A stretch of 64,000 nt of DNA, taken from contig JASLYQ010000013.1 in assembly GCA_030739735.1 (NCBI GenBank), positions 1-64,000 of the forward strand, given 5' to 3'. The notes below the pieces were generated by a model that did no database searches, was not told the DNA's origin, and worked only from the letters and a program-made list of their open reading frames with translations. The stretch comes from Alphaproteobacteria bacterium. GTDB lineage: Bacteria > Pseudomonadota > Alphaproteobacteria > UBA7887. Each line of letters opens with the position of its first letter. Positions within the stretch are counted from its first letter, which is position 1. Made by a program: the position numbers and the translations under genes. Of the stretch, positions 47,774 through 55,380 are shown in pieces.

Positions 47774-49086
47774 GCATCGAGCTACTCACTTGCCTCATGG
47801 TTGGCGCCATTGCCGTGCTGCTGATCATGGGCCTGCCGCTCGCTTTCGTGACTGGGGCCGTGGCCATGACGGTTGCCGTGAGCGAGTTCGGCCTCTCTGG
47901 ATTGTTTCTCATCGAAAGCCGCATCACTAGCCTGGTGCGCGAGTTCGTGCTCGTCGCCGTGCCCATGTTCATCCTCATGGCCTCAGTGCTCGAGCGTTCG
48001 GGAGTGGCGCGCGACCTCTACAGAGCTATGCACATATTGGCCGGTGGCTTGCGTGGCGGACTCGCCATCCAGACCATGGTAGTGGCCGTTCTAATGGCGG
48101 CAATGACCGGTATCATCGGCGGCGAGATCATCCTGCTGGGGCTCGTCGCCCTGCCGCAGATGCTGCGTCTCAACTACGACCGCGGGCTCGCCATTGGTAC
48201 GATCTGCGCCGGCGGCTCGCTAGGCACCATGATCCCGCCATCGATCGTGCTTATCATCTATGGCCTGACAGCCGGCGTGGATATTGGCCAGCTTTTCGTC
48301 GCCACTGTCATGCCGGGACTGCTACTCGCCAGCATCTATGTCGGCTACATCATCGTCCGCTGCCAACTCAACCCAGAGCTGGGGCCGCCGGCGCCGCTCG
48401 AAGAGCGACAGTTGCCGCGTGAAGAAAAGCTGCGCCTAATCATCGGATTATCGTTGCCGCTCGGTGTCGCGGCATCGGTGCTGGGCTCGATCTATCTCGG
48501 TATCGCCAGCGTCACCGAGGCCGCCGGCATGGGTGCGCTCGGCGCCATCATATCTGCAGGCGTGCGCCGCGAGCTGTCTTGGACCATGTTGCGCGAAGCT
48601 CTCTATCAGACCATGAACACGTGCGGCATGCTTCTCTGGATCACATTCGGTGCTACGGCACTGATCGGCATCTACAACCGCATGGGTGGCGACACCTTCG
48701 TCGAGGGTCTGATTACCGGCCTGCCGCTCGGCCCCCTTGCCATCATCGTAGTGATGATGGCGATTCTCATCATCCTCGGTATGTTCATGGACTGGATCGG
48801 CATTTGTCTCTTGACCATGCCGATCTTCGTGCCGGTGGTGATCACGCTGGGCTACAACCCTATCTGGTTCGGCATTCTATTTTGCATGAACATGCAGATT
48901 AGCTACCTGACCCCGCCCTTCGGCCCCGCCGCCTTCTACCTCAAGGGAGTGGCACCACCGGGCATCAAACTCGGCCACATATACAACGCCATGTGGCCCT
49001 TTATCGCGCTACAAGCCTGCGGCCTGGTGCTGGTGCTGTTCTTCCCGGAGATCGCGCTTTGGTTACCGGCTCAGCTCCGGAATTAG
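47770..49086 (+). CDS. dctM: TRAP transporter large permease DctM
   Basis: 438-residue polytopic protein starting at GTG 47770, overlapping dctQ. DctM signatures: GLPLAFVTGAVAMTVAV, PMFILMASVLERSGVARDLY, AAMTGIIGGEIILLGLVALP, GGSLGTMIPPSIVLIIYGL, and LTPPFGPAAFYLKGVAPPGI. Moves the organic acid inward with a sodium gradient. Last gene of the plus-strand operon. Confidence 0.94.
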   Translation: MSIELLTCLMVGAIAVLLIMGLPLAFVTGAVAMTVAVSEFGLSGLFLIESRITSLVREFVLVAVPMFILMASVLERSGVARDLYRAMHILAGGLRGGLAIQTMVVAVLMAAMTGIIGGEIILLGLVALPQMLRLNYDRGLAIGTICAGGSLGTMIPPSIVLIIYGLTAGVDIGQLFVATVMPGLLLASIYVGYIIVRCQLNPELGPPAPLEERQLPREEKLRLIIGLSLPLGVAASVLGSIYLGIASVTEAAGMGALGAIISAGVRRELSWTMLREALYQTMNTCGMLLWITFGATALIGIYNRMGGDTFVEGLITGLPLGPLAIIVVMMAILIILGMFMDWIGICLLTMPIFVPVVITLGYNPIWFGILFCMNMQISYLTPPFGPAAFYLKGVAPPGIKLGHIYNAMWPFIALQACGLVLVLFFPEIALWLPAQLRN

Positions 49087-49180
49087 CCGATTCAGCGCAC
49101 CCACTAAAACTTGACCGATACAGTACAACGTAGTGAACTTATTAAAAGTGAATGAAGCGCCCGAGCAAGATTGCTATGAG

Positions 49181-49282
49181 GTCTGTAGCATGGCTCGGTG
49201 ACACACCAGTAACAGCCATCCATATCGCATGCAGATGCTACACTATGTATATCTTGAAGAGGATGACCTTAATTTTAATCAG
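49181..49282. repeat. Direct repeat copy A, beside the porin stop
   Basis: The segment contains GACACACCAGTAACA (from 49200) and then a core, CGCATGCAGATGCTACACTA... to CCTTAATTT (49226-49275), which recurs almost unchanged at 50811-50860 in the same orientation. It lies just after the minus-strand porin stop, with GAGCCTC/GAGGCTC (49282-49288/49303-49309) next to it as a possible weak terminator stem. The remainder of 49087-49307 has no gene. Confidence 0.75.
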
Positions 49283-49307
49283 AGCCTCCCGCTTAAGGAT
49301 ACGAGGC

Positions 49308-50510
49308 TCAGAACTTAGTGTTAAAGTCTATGCGGAAGCGCTTCCCGTCCTGCGTGCTGGTAATGGCATCGACGATATAAAGCCGGGCGACTAGGTTCGT
49401 TTTGCCAGAGATCGCAAAGGCGGTGCGAAACTCGTGGCCACGCAGATCACTCGAATCGGTCTGGTTAGCTGAGCCCCAGCGCACCCAATCATCCTGCGCG
49501 TAGGAAGCATTAACTGCCAGAGTCTCGATACGGGCAAAGTAGTAGCCGACCAGCCAATCTCCCCATTCCTTCAGCTTACCAACCTTGGCCGAGAGTATGA
49601 AGCCGTCACGCTCGTTGCGATTTGCCACGGTAAAGGCGTTGGAATCGCTTGCCGAATAGCTCTCGAAGTTATGCATGAAGTCAGCACCGAGTGTGATCGG
49701 CATATCCATGGCCAACAACTTCGCCTGTACACTGACGACGCCAATCTGGTAGTCCCTCGCGCCGTTACCGTTACGTATGTTGACTGCGCCGTCCTTGCCC
49801 TTCATGTCGAAATAGCCGGCTGCGGCGTTCAGTTTTATACCCTCCGCGACATCACCAGAATACTTGAGCTGCCCGGCGATCATTTTGCCGAGCTGATGCG
49901 ACATCATGCCGTCCGGCAACGCGAAGACGCCTGTGGTGACCGACAGTTTGCCAACGCCCGTGTCGAAGCCGCCGCCGGCGGCGCCGCCGAGTAGGGTCAC
50001 ATCGTCATCCCAAAAATGCTCGTTCTGTTTCCAGAACGGAAAGCCGTTGCTCCCACCCCAGACCCACACTGGGTCAAGGCTGACCTTAGCAAAATACTTG
50101 TCGAGAACGCCGCTACGCTCTCCGTGGTCGTCGCTCGAAAAGTCGGCGATCGTCGCATGCGGAGACTGCTGCGAGCGCTGGTTACCGCTGCGCGCGCGCA
50201 CACCGAACTCGAGTTCATCGATCGGCTTGTACTTAAAGCCAAATCGGGCACGAATGCGGGCGCGCGTGCGGTCGGTGCGCATGGCGCCGTTAGCGCGTTG
50301 AGAATCCCAGTCGAATTCCTGACGGGCACGAAAGTCGCCATAGACCTTGAGCGGGCCGCCTTCTACCAGCGCAACGTCGCCACTGGCCGGGCCGGTCGCA
50401 AGCAGCGAGACAAATCCGGCCACGAGGCCAGCTACCAGCAGCCCGCCACCCCCACCAGTACTTGCATTCGGCCCTTCAGAGCATGTTCTCTTGTGCTTCG
50501 ATCCGATCAT
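49308..50510 (-). CDS. Putative outer-membrane porin
   Basis: 400-residue beta-barrel protein from MIGSKHKRTCSEG (50510). Signal segment (LLVAGLVAGFVSLLATGPASG), then GGPLKVYGDFRARQEFDWDS and alternating amphipathic strands such as ARIRARFGFKYKPIDELEFG and DWLVGYYFARIETLAVNASY, ending in phenylalanine (FRIDFNTKF), the usual C-terminal signature of outer-membrane barrels. It resembles the Porin_5-type putative porins. The open frame extends to 50678 but the signal peptide supports the 50510 start. The gene is bracketed by near-identical direct repeats, and separated from the hemG-type gene by a 353-bp gap. Confidence 0.8.
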   Translation of the reverse strand: MIGSKHKRTCSEGPNASTGGGGGLLVAGLVAGFVSLLATGPASGDVALVEGGPLKVYGDFRARQEFDWDSQRANGAMRTDRTRARIRARFGFKYKPIDELEFGVRARSGNQRSQQSPHATIADFSSDDHGERSGVLDKYFAKVSLDPVWVWGGSNGFPFWKQNEHFWDDDVTLLGGAAGGGFDTGVGKLSVTTGVFALPDGMMSHQLGKMIAGQLKYSGDVAEGIKLNAAAGYFDMKGKDGAVNIRNGNGARDYQIGVVSVQAKLLAMDMPITLGADFMHNFESYSASDSNAFTVANRNERDGFILSAKVGKLKEWGDWLVGYYFARIETLAVNASYAQDDWVRWGSANQTDSSDLRGHEFRTAFAISGKTNLVARLYIVDAITSTQDGKRFRIDFNTKF

Positions 50511-50863
50511 AATAGGAACTCTTTCAATTCCACTAAGTGTTGAAAATAGGCTTCGCGCGCCCCTGAACGTGGCGGATATGTCCCCACCGTACAGATTACA
50601 GTGGAGTCCGTAGCATGGTCTGGTAACACGCCAGTAACAGTCCGCTGATGCACGGCCAGCAACAGTGCCCGATAACAACTGAAACGGCCGTATTCTGGAT
50701 TACTGAAAAAGAAATCTATCCCCGTTATTTAATCATTCAGAGCCGACTCTTACAAACTACTGTGGGGCCCGCGGCATATATGGTAACACACCAGTAACAC
50801 TCACTCGTCTCGCATACAGATGCTACACTATGTGTATTTGGACAAGGATGACCTTAATTTGGG
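50511..50863. repeat. Porin upstream region with direct repeat copies B and C
   Basis: No gene. Copy C (50766-50867) repeats copy A: GGTAACACACCAGTAACA at 50782 and the core at 50811-50860. Copy B (50607-50640) has only the first part (TAGCATGGTCTGGTAACACG then CCAGTAACAG). Further CAGTAACA/GATAACA-like words occur at 50656-50679. Copy C ends at the stop of the minus-strand protoporphyrinogen oxidase gene, exactly as copy A ends near the porin stop. The porin promoter must lie here; no certain -35/-10 pair was identified. Confidence 0.7.
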
Positions 50864-52270
50864 TCAAATTTTCGCCATGTCTGCGAATGATTCTTGCATC
50901 CAGACCTCATCGCGGCCGGCTTCCATAAGATAACCTGCCACCTGCTCAGCTGTTTCGCCCGCCCGCTCCAAGCAGGCCGTCACTGAAACGCCATCAAAGT
51001 AGTTCCCGCTTAGGAACAGTCCCGGGTGCTCTGTTAAGGCCATGTGAATGTCCGCCATGCGGGCGCCGTGACCCAGATCAAGCTGCGGAATGCCGCGCGA
51101 CCAGTGGCGCACGCGCGCGACAGTGGGCGGGCCGACGGCACCAACAAGGTCGTGCAGTTCGCCTTCTACCAGATCGATCAGGTCTCGTTCCGGCAGAGCC
51201 GCGGCCTGCGGCGCCCTCCGGCCGCCGACATAGGCAGCAAGAGCTACCTGACCCTCCGGTGCACGCCCCGCAAACATGGTGGAGCAGAACAACACCCCTG
51301 AGACCAGGCGCTGTTCGCTGCTTGGCGTCAGATAGCCGAGACCGTCGAGCGGGTGCGAGATGTGGCGTCGCGTATAGCCCAGAAAAACTACCGCCAGCGG
51401 TGGTGCAGCAATTGCCGCCAATGCCTCGCAGGACACCGGTTGCAGGGACTCAACGAGGCCGGCAGCGACATGTGGCTGCGTCGCGATCACCACGGCGCCG
51501 GCATCGATGGTGCCGTGCCGCGCCGTCTCGACGCGCCAGCGCCTGCCCGCTTGGCGCAGGCGGCGGACGGCGACCCCCGTGTGCAAGGCCGATCCCAGAC
51601 CCGCGGCCAGCGTTTTCGGTAGGGAACCGACACCGTCGCGCCACGAGAATAGCCGCCTTCCGGGCATCGAGCGTGCCGCCATACGCGCCTTTGCAGCGGC
51701 GACAAGGATCGAGCCGTGACTAGCCTCCATTTTCGCCATACGCGGAAACGCCGCCTTCAGAGATAGAGACCCGGCATCGCCGGCAAACAACCCGCCGACC
51801 AAAGGATCGACCAAGCGCTCAGCAAACTCGCGGCCAAAGCGGCGAGTGAAGAACGCAGCAACGCTTTCATCAGCGCCGCCACGCCGCGCCGGAACCAAAG
51901 GTTCGATCAGTAATCGCGTCCTGCCTGCGAGCGAAAGATAGTTGGAAGCGAAGAGTCCGAGTGGGCGCACACTGATGCCGTGCAGACGGCCGTCGCGAAC
52001 CAGATAACGCTGACGCACACCGGCCCCTAAATCACAACGCTTGGCGTCGAGGCCGAGCTTGTGCGAGGCCTGCAAAGCCACAGGTGAACCGGCATTCAGA
52101 GAGCTTGGCCCGTGCTCCATGAGAAAGCCGCCGATACGCTCCGAGACAGCATTGCCGCCGGCACGGACCTGGCGCTCGAGTACCGCGACGCGCAGGCCCT
52201 TTTCCCTCAGCGACTGTGCCGTCGCTAGACCCGAGATGCCGCCGCCGATAATAGCAACATCGAAGCTCAT
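50864..52270 (-). CDS. hemG: Protoporphyrinogen oxidase, HemY/HemG(FAD) type
   Basis: 468-residue flavoprotein that oxidises protoporphyrinogen IX (or coproporphyrinogen). FAD-binding VAIIGGGISGLATAQSLREK, GFLMEHGPSSLN, LVDPLVGGLFAGDAGSLSLK and the C-terminal GLFLSGNYFDGVSVTACLE are characteristic of the oxygen-dependent PPO family. It starts at 52270, overlapping the radical SAM gene by 4 bp, so it is the last gene of the cytochrome operon and not a stand-alone heme gene. This implies a tetrapyrrole task linked to that operon. Confidence 0.85.
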   Translation of the reverse strand: MSFDVAIIGGGISGLATAQSLREKGLRVAVLERQVRAGGNAVSERIGGFLMEHGPSSLNAGSPVALQASHKLGLDAKRCDLGAGVRQRYLVRDGRLHGISVRPLGLFASNYLSLAGRTRLLIEPLVPARRGGADESVAAFFTRRFGREFAERLVDPLVGGLFAGDAGSLSLKAAFPRMAKMEASHGSILVAAAKARMAARSMPGRRLFSWRDGVGSLPKTLAAGLGSALHTGVAVRRLRQAGRRWRVETARHGTIDAGAVVIATQPHVAAGLVESLQPVSCEALAAIAAPPLAVVFLGYTRRHISHPLDGLGYLTPSSEQRLVSGVLFCSTMFAGRAPEGQVALAAYVGGRRAPQAAALPERDLIDLVEGELHDLVGAVGPPTVARVRHWSRGIPQLDLGHGARMADIHMALTEHPGLFLSGNYFDGVSVTACLERAGETAEQVAGYLMEAGRDEVWMQESFADMAKI

Positions 52271-53532
52271 GGCCCCCCCGATCGCCGCCACGGTGGCGCA
52301 TCGCCGAAGCGCCGCTTGGCAAGCTCACTCAGGTGCTCGGCGGTGACGACGGACTCGCCAAGGTTTCGTGCGTGGGCCTCGGCACGCTGGCGCACGATAC
52401 GGCGCACGAAAGACGGCACGTGCCCGAGCCGGGACTGCGCCTCGTCGCTCCAACGCAGGCTGTCGCCACGATCTGGTAAGGGCTCGATGACAGCTTCGCC
52501 GCCGGGCTGATAGTCGCAAAGAAAGTCCTCGCCCATCAGTTCGCCGTCGCGTGCCAAAGGCCGCGCCCGACAGCCACCGCAGAGCTTGACATATTCGCAA
52601 GCGCCGCAGCGTCCCTCGAGCTTGGGCTTGCGCAAGGCCTCGAACATCGGTGCCTCAGCCCACAGCGTCGCGAAGGACTGCGCTCGCAGCGAGCCGACGG
52701 TCTCTTCCATGTAGGGGCAGGCGCTGAGATCGCCTTCGGGGGTGACACGGCAATAGCGGGTGCCGGCAAGGCAGCCACCAGCCTCGTAGCCGTCTATTAG
52801 TGTAATCGGCAGCGGGGGCGTCATGGCCATGGCCATACGCTTGAAATGCGGCGCACAGCGGGCGCGCACGAGCAGCTCAGTTTCGTCGCGTGCAGCTTCG
52901 GCAACGCGCCGCAACACGTCCTCGTATGTGGCGCCGCTGATGTTGCTCATGCCGGCGCCGCGACCCGTGCAGACGAGAAAGAAGATGTTGAGCACCGCCG
53001 CGCCAGCCGAGCGCGCAAAGGCCACCATATCCTCGAGTTCGCCACCGTTGTCGTCGGTGACTGAGAAATGCAGCTGGAACATGAAGCCGGCGCGACGGCA
53101 GGCATCAATGCCGGCGAGGGTCTTCTCCCAAGCACCCGACGCGCCACGGAAGGTGTCATGCCGTGCCGGGTCCAGGGAATCAAGACTGATGCCGACGGCA
53201 CTGACCCCGGCCTCCTGCAAGGCTACAACGCCTGCATCGTCGAGCAGGCAGCCATTAGTGCCGACCACTACCATCAGCCCGAGGCCGCTGGCATGTCGAG
53301 CGAGCTCGTGGATATCCGGGCGTAACAGCGGTTCCCCGCCGGTGAGCACCACCATGGTCTCGTCGCTTAGGGCGGCGATGTCGTCAAGGATCCCCTTGAC
53401 CTCAGCAGTGGCAAGCTCTTCCGGCCCACCATCGCGGCGCGTACCGGCATCGAGATAGCAGTGCTCACAACGCAGATTGCAGCGCCGCGTTAGATTGAAG
53501 GCGACCAGGAATGGCGGTGCCGGGTCAGCCAT
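52267..53532 (-). CDS. Radical SAM/SPASM protein with C-terminal PCP_red domain (NirJ/AhbD-like)
   Basis: 421 residues. Radical SAM core: NLTRRCNLRCEHCYLDAGT (the [4Fe-4S] CxxxCxxC), VVLTGGEPLLRPDIHE, VGISLDSLDPARHDTFRG. The SPASM-type auxiliary cluster region is CRVTPEGDLSACPYM and CGACEYVKLCGGCRARPLA. The organisation matches heme-modifying enzymes such as NirJ and AhbD. Uniquely, the last 60 residues (LRWSDEAQSRLGHVPSFVRR then ARNLGESVVTAEHLSELA) match the small C-terminal domain of protochlorophyllide reductase subunit B (PCP_red, PF08369). Start at 53532 (MADPAPPFLVAF), overlapping the upstream gene by 8 bp. Confidence 0.85.
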   Translation of the reverse strand: MADPAPPFLVAFNLTRRCNLRCEHCYLDAGTRRDGGPEELATAEVKGILDDIAALSDETMVVLTGGEPLLRPDIHELARHASGLGLMVVVGTNGCLLDDAGVVALQEAGVSAVGISLDSLDPARHDTFRGASGAWEKTLAGIDACRRAGFMFQLHFSVTDDNGGELEDMVAFARSAGAAVLNIFFLVCTGRGAGMSNISGATYEDVLRRVAEAARDETELLVRARCAPHFKRMAMAMTPPLPITLIDGYEAGGCLAGTRYCRVTPEGDLSACPYMEETVGSLRAQSFATLWAEAPMFEALRKPKLEGRCGACEYVKLCGGCRARPLARDGELMGEDFLCDYQPGGEAVIEPLPDRGDSLRWSDEAQSRLGHVPSFVRRIVRQRAEAHARNLGESVVTAEHLSELAKRRFGDAPPWRRSGGP

Positions 53533-55174
53533 CCTCGTCCATTCCCAACCGATGCCCGCCGGCACCCATGGTGCTCTCCATGACGCATCGTGATTCGGCG
53601 AGGCCGTCCTCAACAGCTTCCAGTGTTACCTCGCCGAGGCCAGCATCACGGGCATTGACTTCGATGCGCCGCTTGACCGAGCCGCGCACCATCTCCGGCA
53701 CTCTGGCGAGACGCGCCAATGCCGTCGCGGTCCAGGTCATGGACAGCACGCCATCGTCTTCCAGAAATGGCCGCACGTGCTCTTCCGACACCACAACGGC
53801 ATCATCGCGCCGGGCGCGCTTCTCAGCGCGCAGGCGCACGGTAGCCGCAAGAGAGGTATCGGCTACGCCATCGAGCAGCCGCATCGCCTCGGCCGACCAT
53901 TCCAACGTCTCGTCAGCAGCCATGCCGCCGCCACGCTCGGGGCAGAAGCGCTGCGTCGCCTCCTCCATCAGTCCCGAGGTAATCATCGTGTGCCCACTCT
54001 CCTGGGCAAAGCGAATGATCGCCATGCGCACCATCTGTCTCGGGCCCTCTGGCACGCGCTCGAGACTGCGCTCAGCCTCTGGTGTCCAGGCGATGGTCTC
54101 GCGCGCCACCGCATCGGCCGGCGGCGTGTAGGTAGATTGACCCAGCCAGATGTGGCACGGCGCCAGGCGCAACAGGTTCTCGGCATTGCCGCCGATGTCG
54201 AGATCGGCATCGGCATGGATGCCGGTTTTGCCGATCAGCAACAGACTGGCGCCAACGACATCGAGATATTTGCTGATCGCCTGGTAGGGCTTGCCGTCAA
54301 GGAGCTTGCAGGTCAGGTGAGCGTCCTCATCCTTGGCGATGCCTGCCGCGATGTCGAGATGCGACTGGTAGATCTTGGCGATGCCGTCATCGATGATTTC
54401 CTCGTGCAGCGCTTCCTGTTCCTTAAAACGGAAGGTCTTGCCTGCCTCCTCGGAGAGCACCCCGGAAATCTTGTTGAAGGCGACATAGTGGAAATAGGGA
54501 TCGTAGGCGGCGACCGCATGCACCGGTGCAGCAAGCTCGCGGCCCATGCGCAAGGCGGTCTTGAGGGCGGCGAAGGCGCGCGGCGAGCCGTCGAGCGCGA
54601 CCACCAGGGGACCGTCGCCGATGGCGTGCCCGGCATCGCGGATGACCAGCGCGTCAATATCGCAACGCCGCACCACGCGTTCGCAAACCGTGCCGATGAC
54701 AGCGCCCGGTACGGCTCCCAACCCCAGCGCGCCGAGTGCCATAAGATCGAAATCTCCGCTGTTGGCAGCCTCGACAATGCGCCGGTAATTCTTGCCTTCG
54801 GGGCTGAGGCGGCGATAGGGGACCTCGGCCGTGGCGCAGGTCTCAGCGGCACTATCGTGATAGCTGTCGCTGATCACGTCTAGCCCACGTGTGATCAAGT
54901 CGTCGTGCACGACGCGCTGACGCTCCATCTCGTCTTCCTGACGGTAGCGATCAGGTAAGCCGCCTTCCATCTGGCGGAAACGGCGGTCATGCAACTTGGC
55001 GGCATATGCGTGAATGCCGGTGACCTCGCCACCGGCGAAGCCAACGATGCGCAAGGCTTCGGCCAACGCCCGGTCAGCGCGTTCCGAGGCATCTAGTGCC
55101 ACCAATATGCGCCCACCCAAGGCAGGCTCTCTGGCAATGGGGATCGCAGTTTCGGTTTGCGCGGTCTGTGACAT
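53525..55174 (-). CDS. Fusion of two universal stress domains and three PCP_red domains
   Basis: 549 residues starting MSQTAQTETAIPIA after a good GGAGG. Residues about 20-180 form one UspA-like domain (ILVALDASERADRALAEALR, LMALGALGLGAVPGAVIGTV); about 185-370 a second (LVVALDGSPRAFAALKTALR, LLLIGKTGIHADADLDIGGN). Three PCP_red-like repeats follow: IAWTPEAERSLERVPEGPRQ, LEWSAEAMRLLDGVADTSLA, MTWTATALARLARVPEMVRG. PCP_red is otherwise known from the C-terminus of ChlB/BchB, where it contacts a tetrapyrrole. With the radical SAM gene this makes four such domains in two adjacent genes. A tetrapyrrole-binding or carrier role is inferred. Confidence 0.85.
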   Translation of the reverse strand: MSQTAQTETAIPIAREPALGGRILVALDASERADRALAEALRIVGFAGGEVTGIHAYAAKLHDRRFRQMEGGLPDRYRQEDEMERQRVVHDDLITRGLDVISDSYHDSAAETCATAEVPYRRLSPEGKNYRRIVEAANSGDFDLMALGALGLGAVPGAVIGTVCERVVRRCDIDALVIRDAGHAIGDGPLVVALDGSPRAFAALKTALRMGRELAAPVHAVAAYDPYFHYVAFNKISGVLSEEAGKTFRFKEQEALHEEIIDDGIAKIYQSHLDIAAGIAKDEDAHLTCKLLDGKPYQAISKYLDVVGASLLLIGKTGIHADADLDIGGNAENLLRLAPCHIWLGQSTYTPPADAVARETIAWTPEAERSLERVPEGPRQMVRMAIIRFAQESGHTMITSGLMEEATQRFCPERGGGMAADETLEWSAEAMRLLDGVADTSLAATVRLRAEKRARRDDAVVVSEEHVRPFLEDDGVLSMTWTATALARLARVPEMVRGSVKRRIEVNARDAGLGEVTLEAVEDGLAESRCVMESTMGAGGHRLGMDEDG

Positions 55175-55176
55175 GG

Positions 55177-55380
55177 TCAAGCCTCCTGTCGGCCTCTGAT
55201 GGCACCGACGACATAGACGGTGACACCGGCCACCATCAGCAAAAGGAAGGGATTTTCGGGCGCGGTTCCACCGCGCCATACGAGCAGACTATCGAGGATA
55301 CCGAGAAAGATAAGCACCACGCCGACCAGCCGGGTTTTGACCCCCCGGCGCGGCATAAACGCTTGCGCTGCCTTAGACAT
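55177..55380 (-). CDS. Small two-helix membrane protein
   Basis: 67 residues from MSKAAQAFMPRRGVKTRLVG at 55380. Two hydrophobic stretches (LVGVVLIFLGILDSLLVW and PFLLLMVAGVTVYVVGAI) with short basic ends. It overlaps the stop of the upstream cytochrome gene by 8 bp and ends 2 bp before the USP fusion, so it is embedded in the operon. No family was recognised; possibly a small structural subunit of the membrane complex. Confidence 0.7.
   Translation of the reverse strand: MSKAAQAFMPRRGVKTRLVGVVLIFLGILDSLLVWRGGTAPENPFLLLMVAGVTVYVVGAIRGRQEA

Noticed and set aside
50511-50863. CRISPR-like array from the repeated GTAACA/CAGTAACA words
   Set aside because: Spacing is irregular, only a few imperfect copies, and no cas genes in the window.
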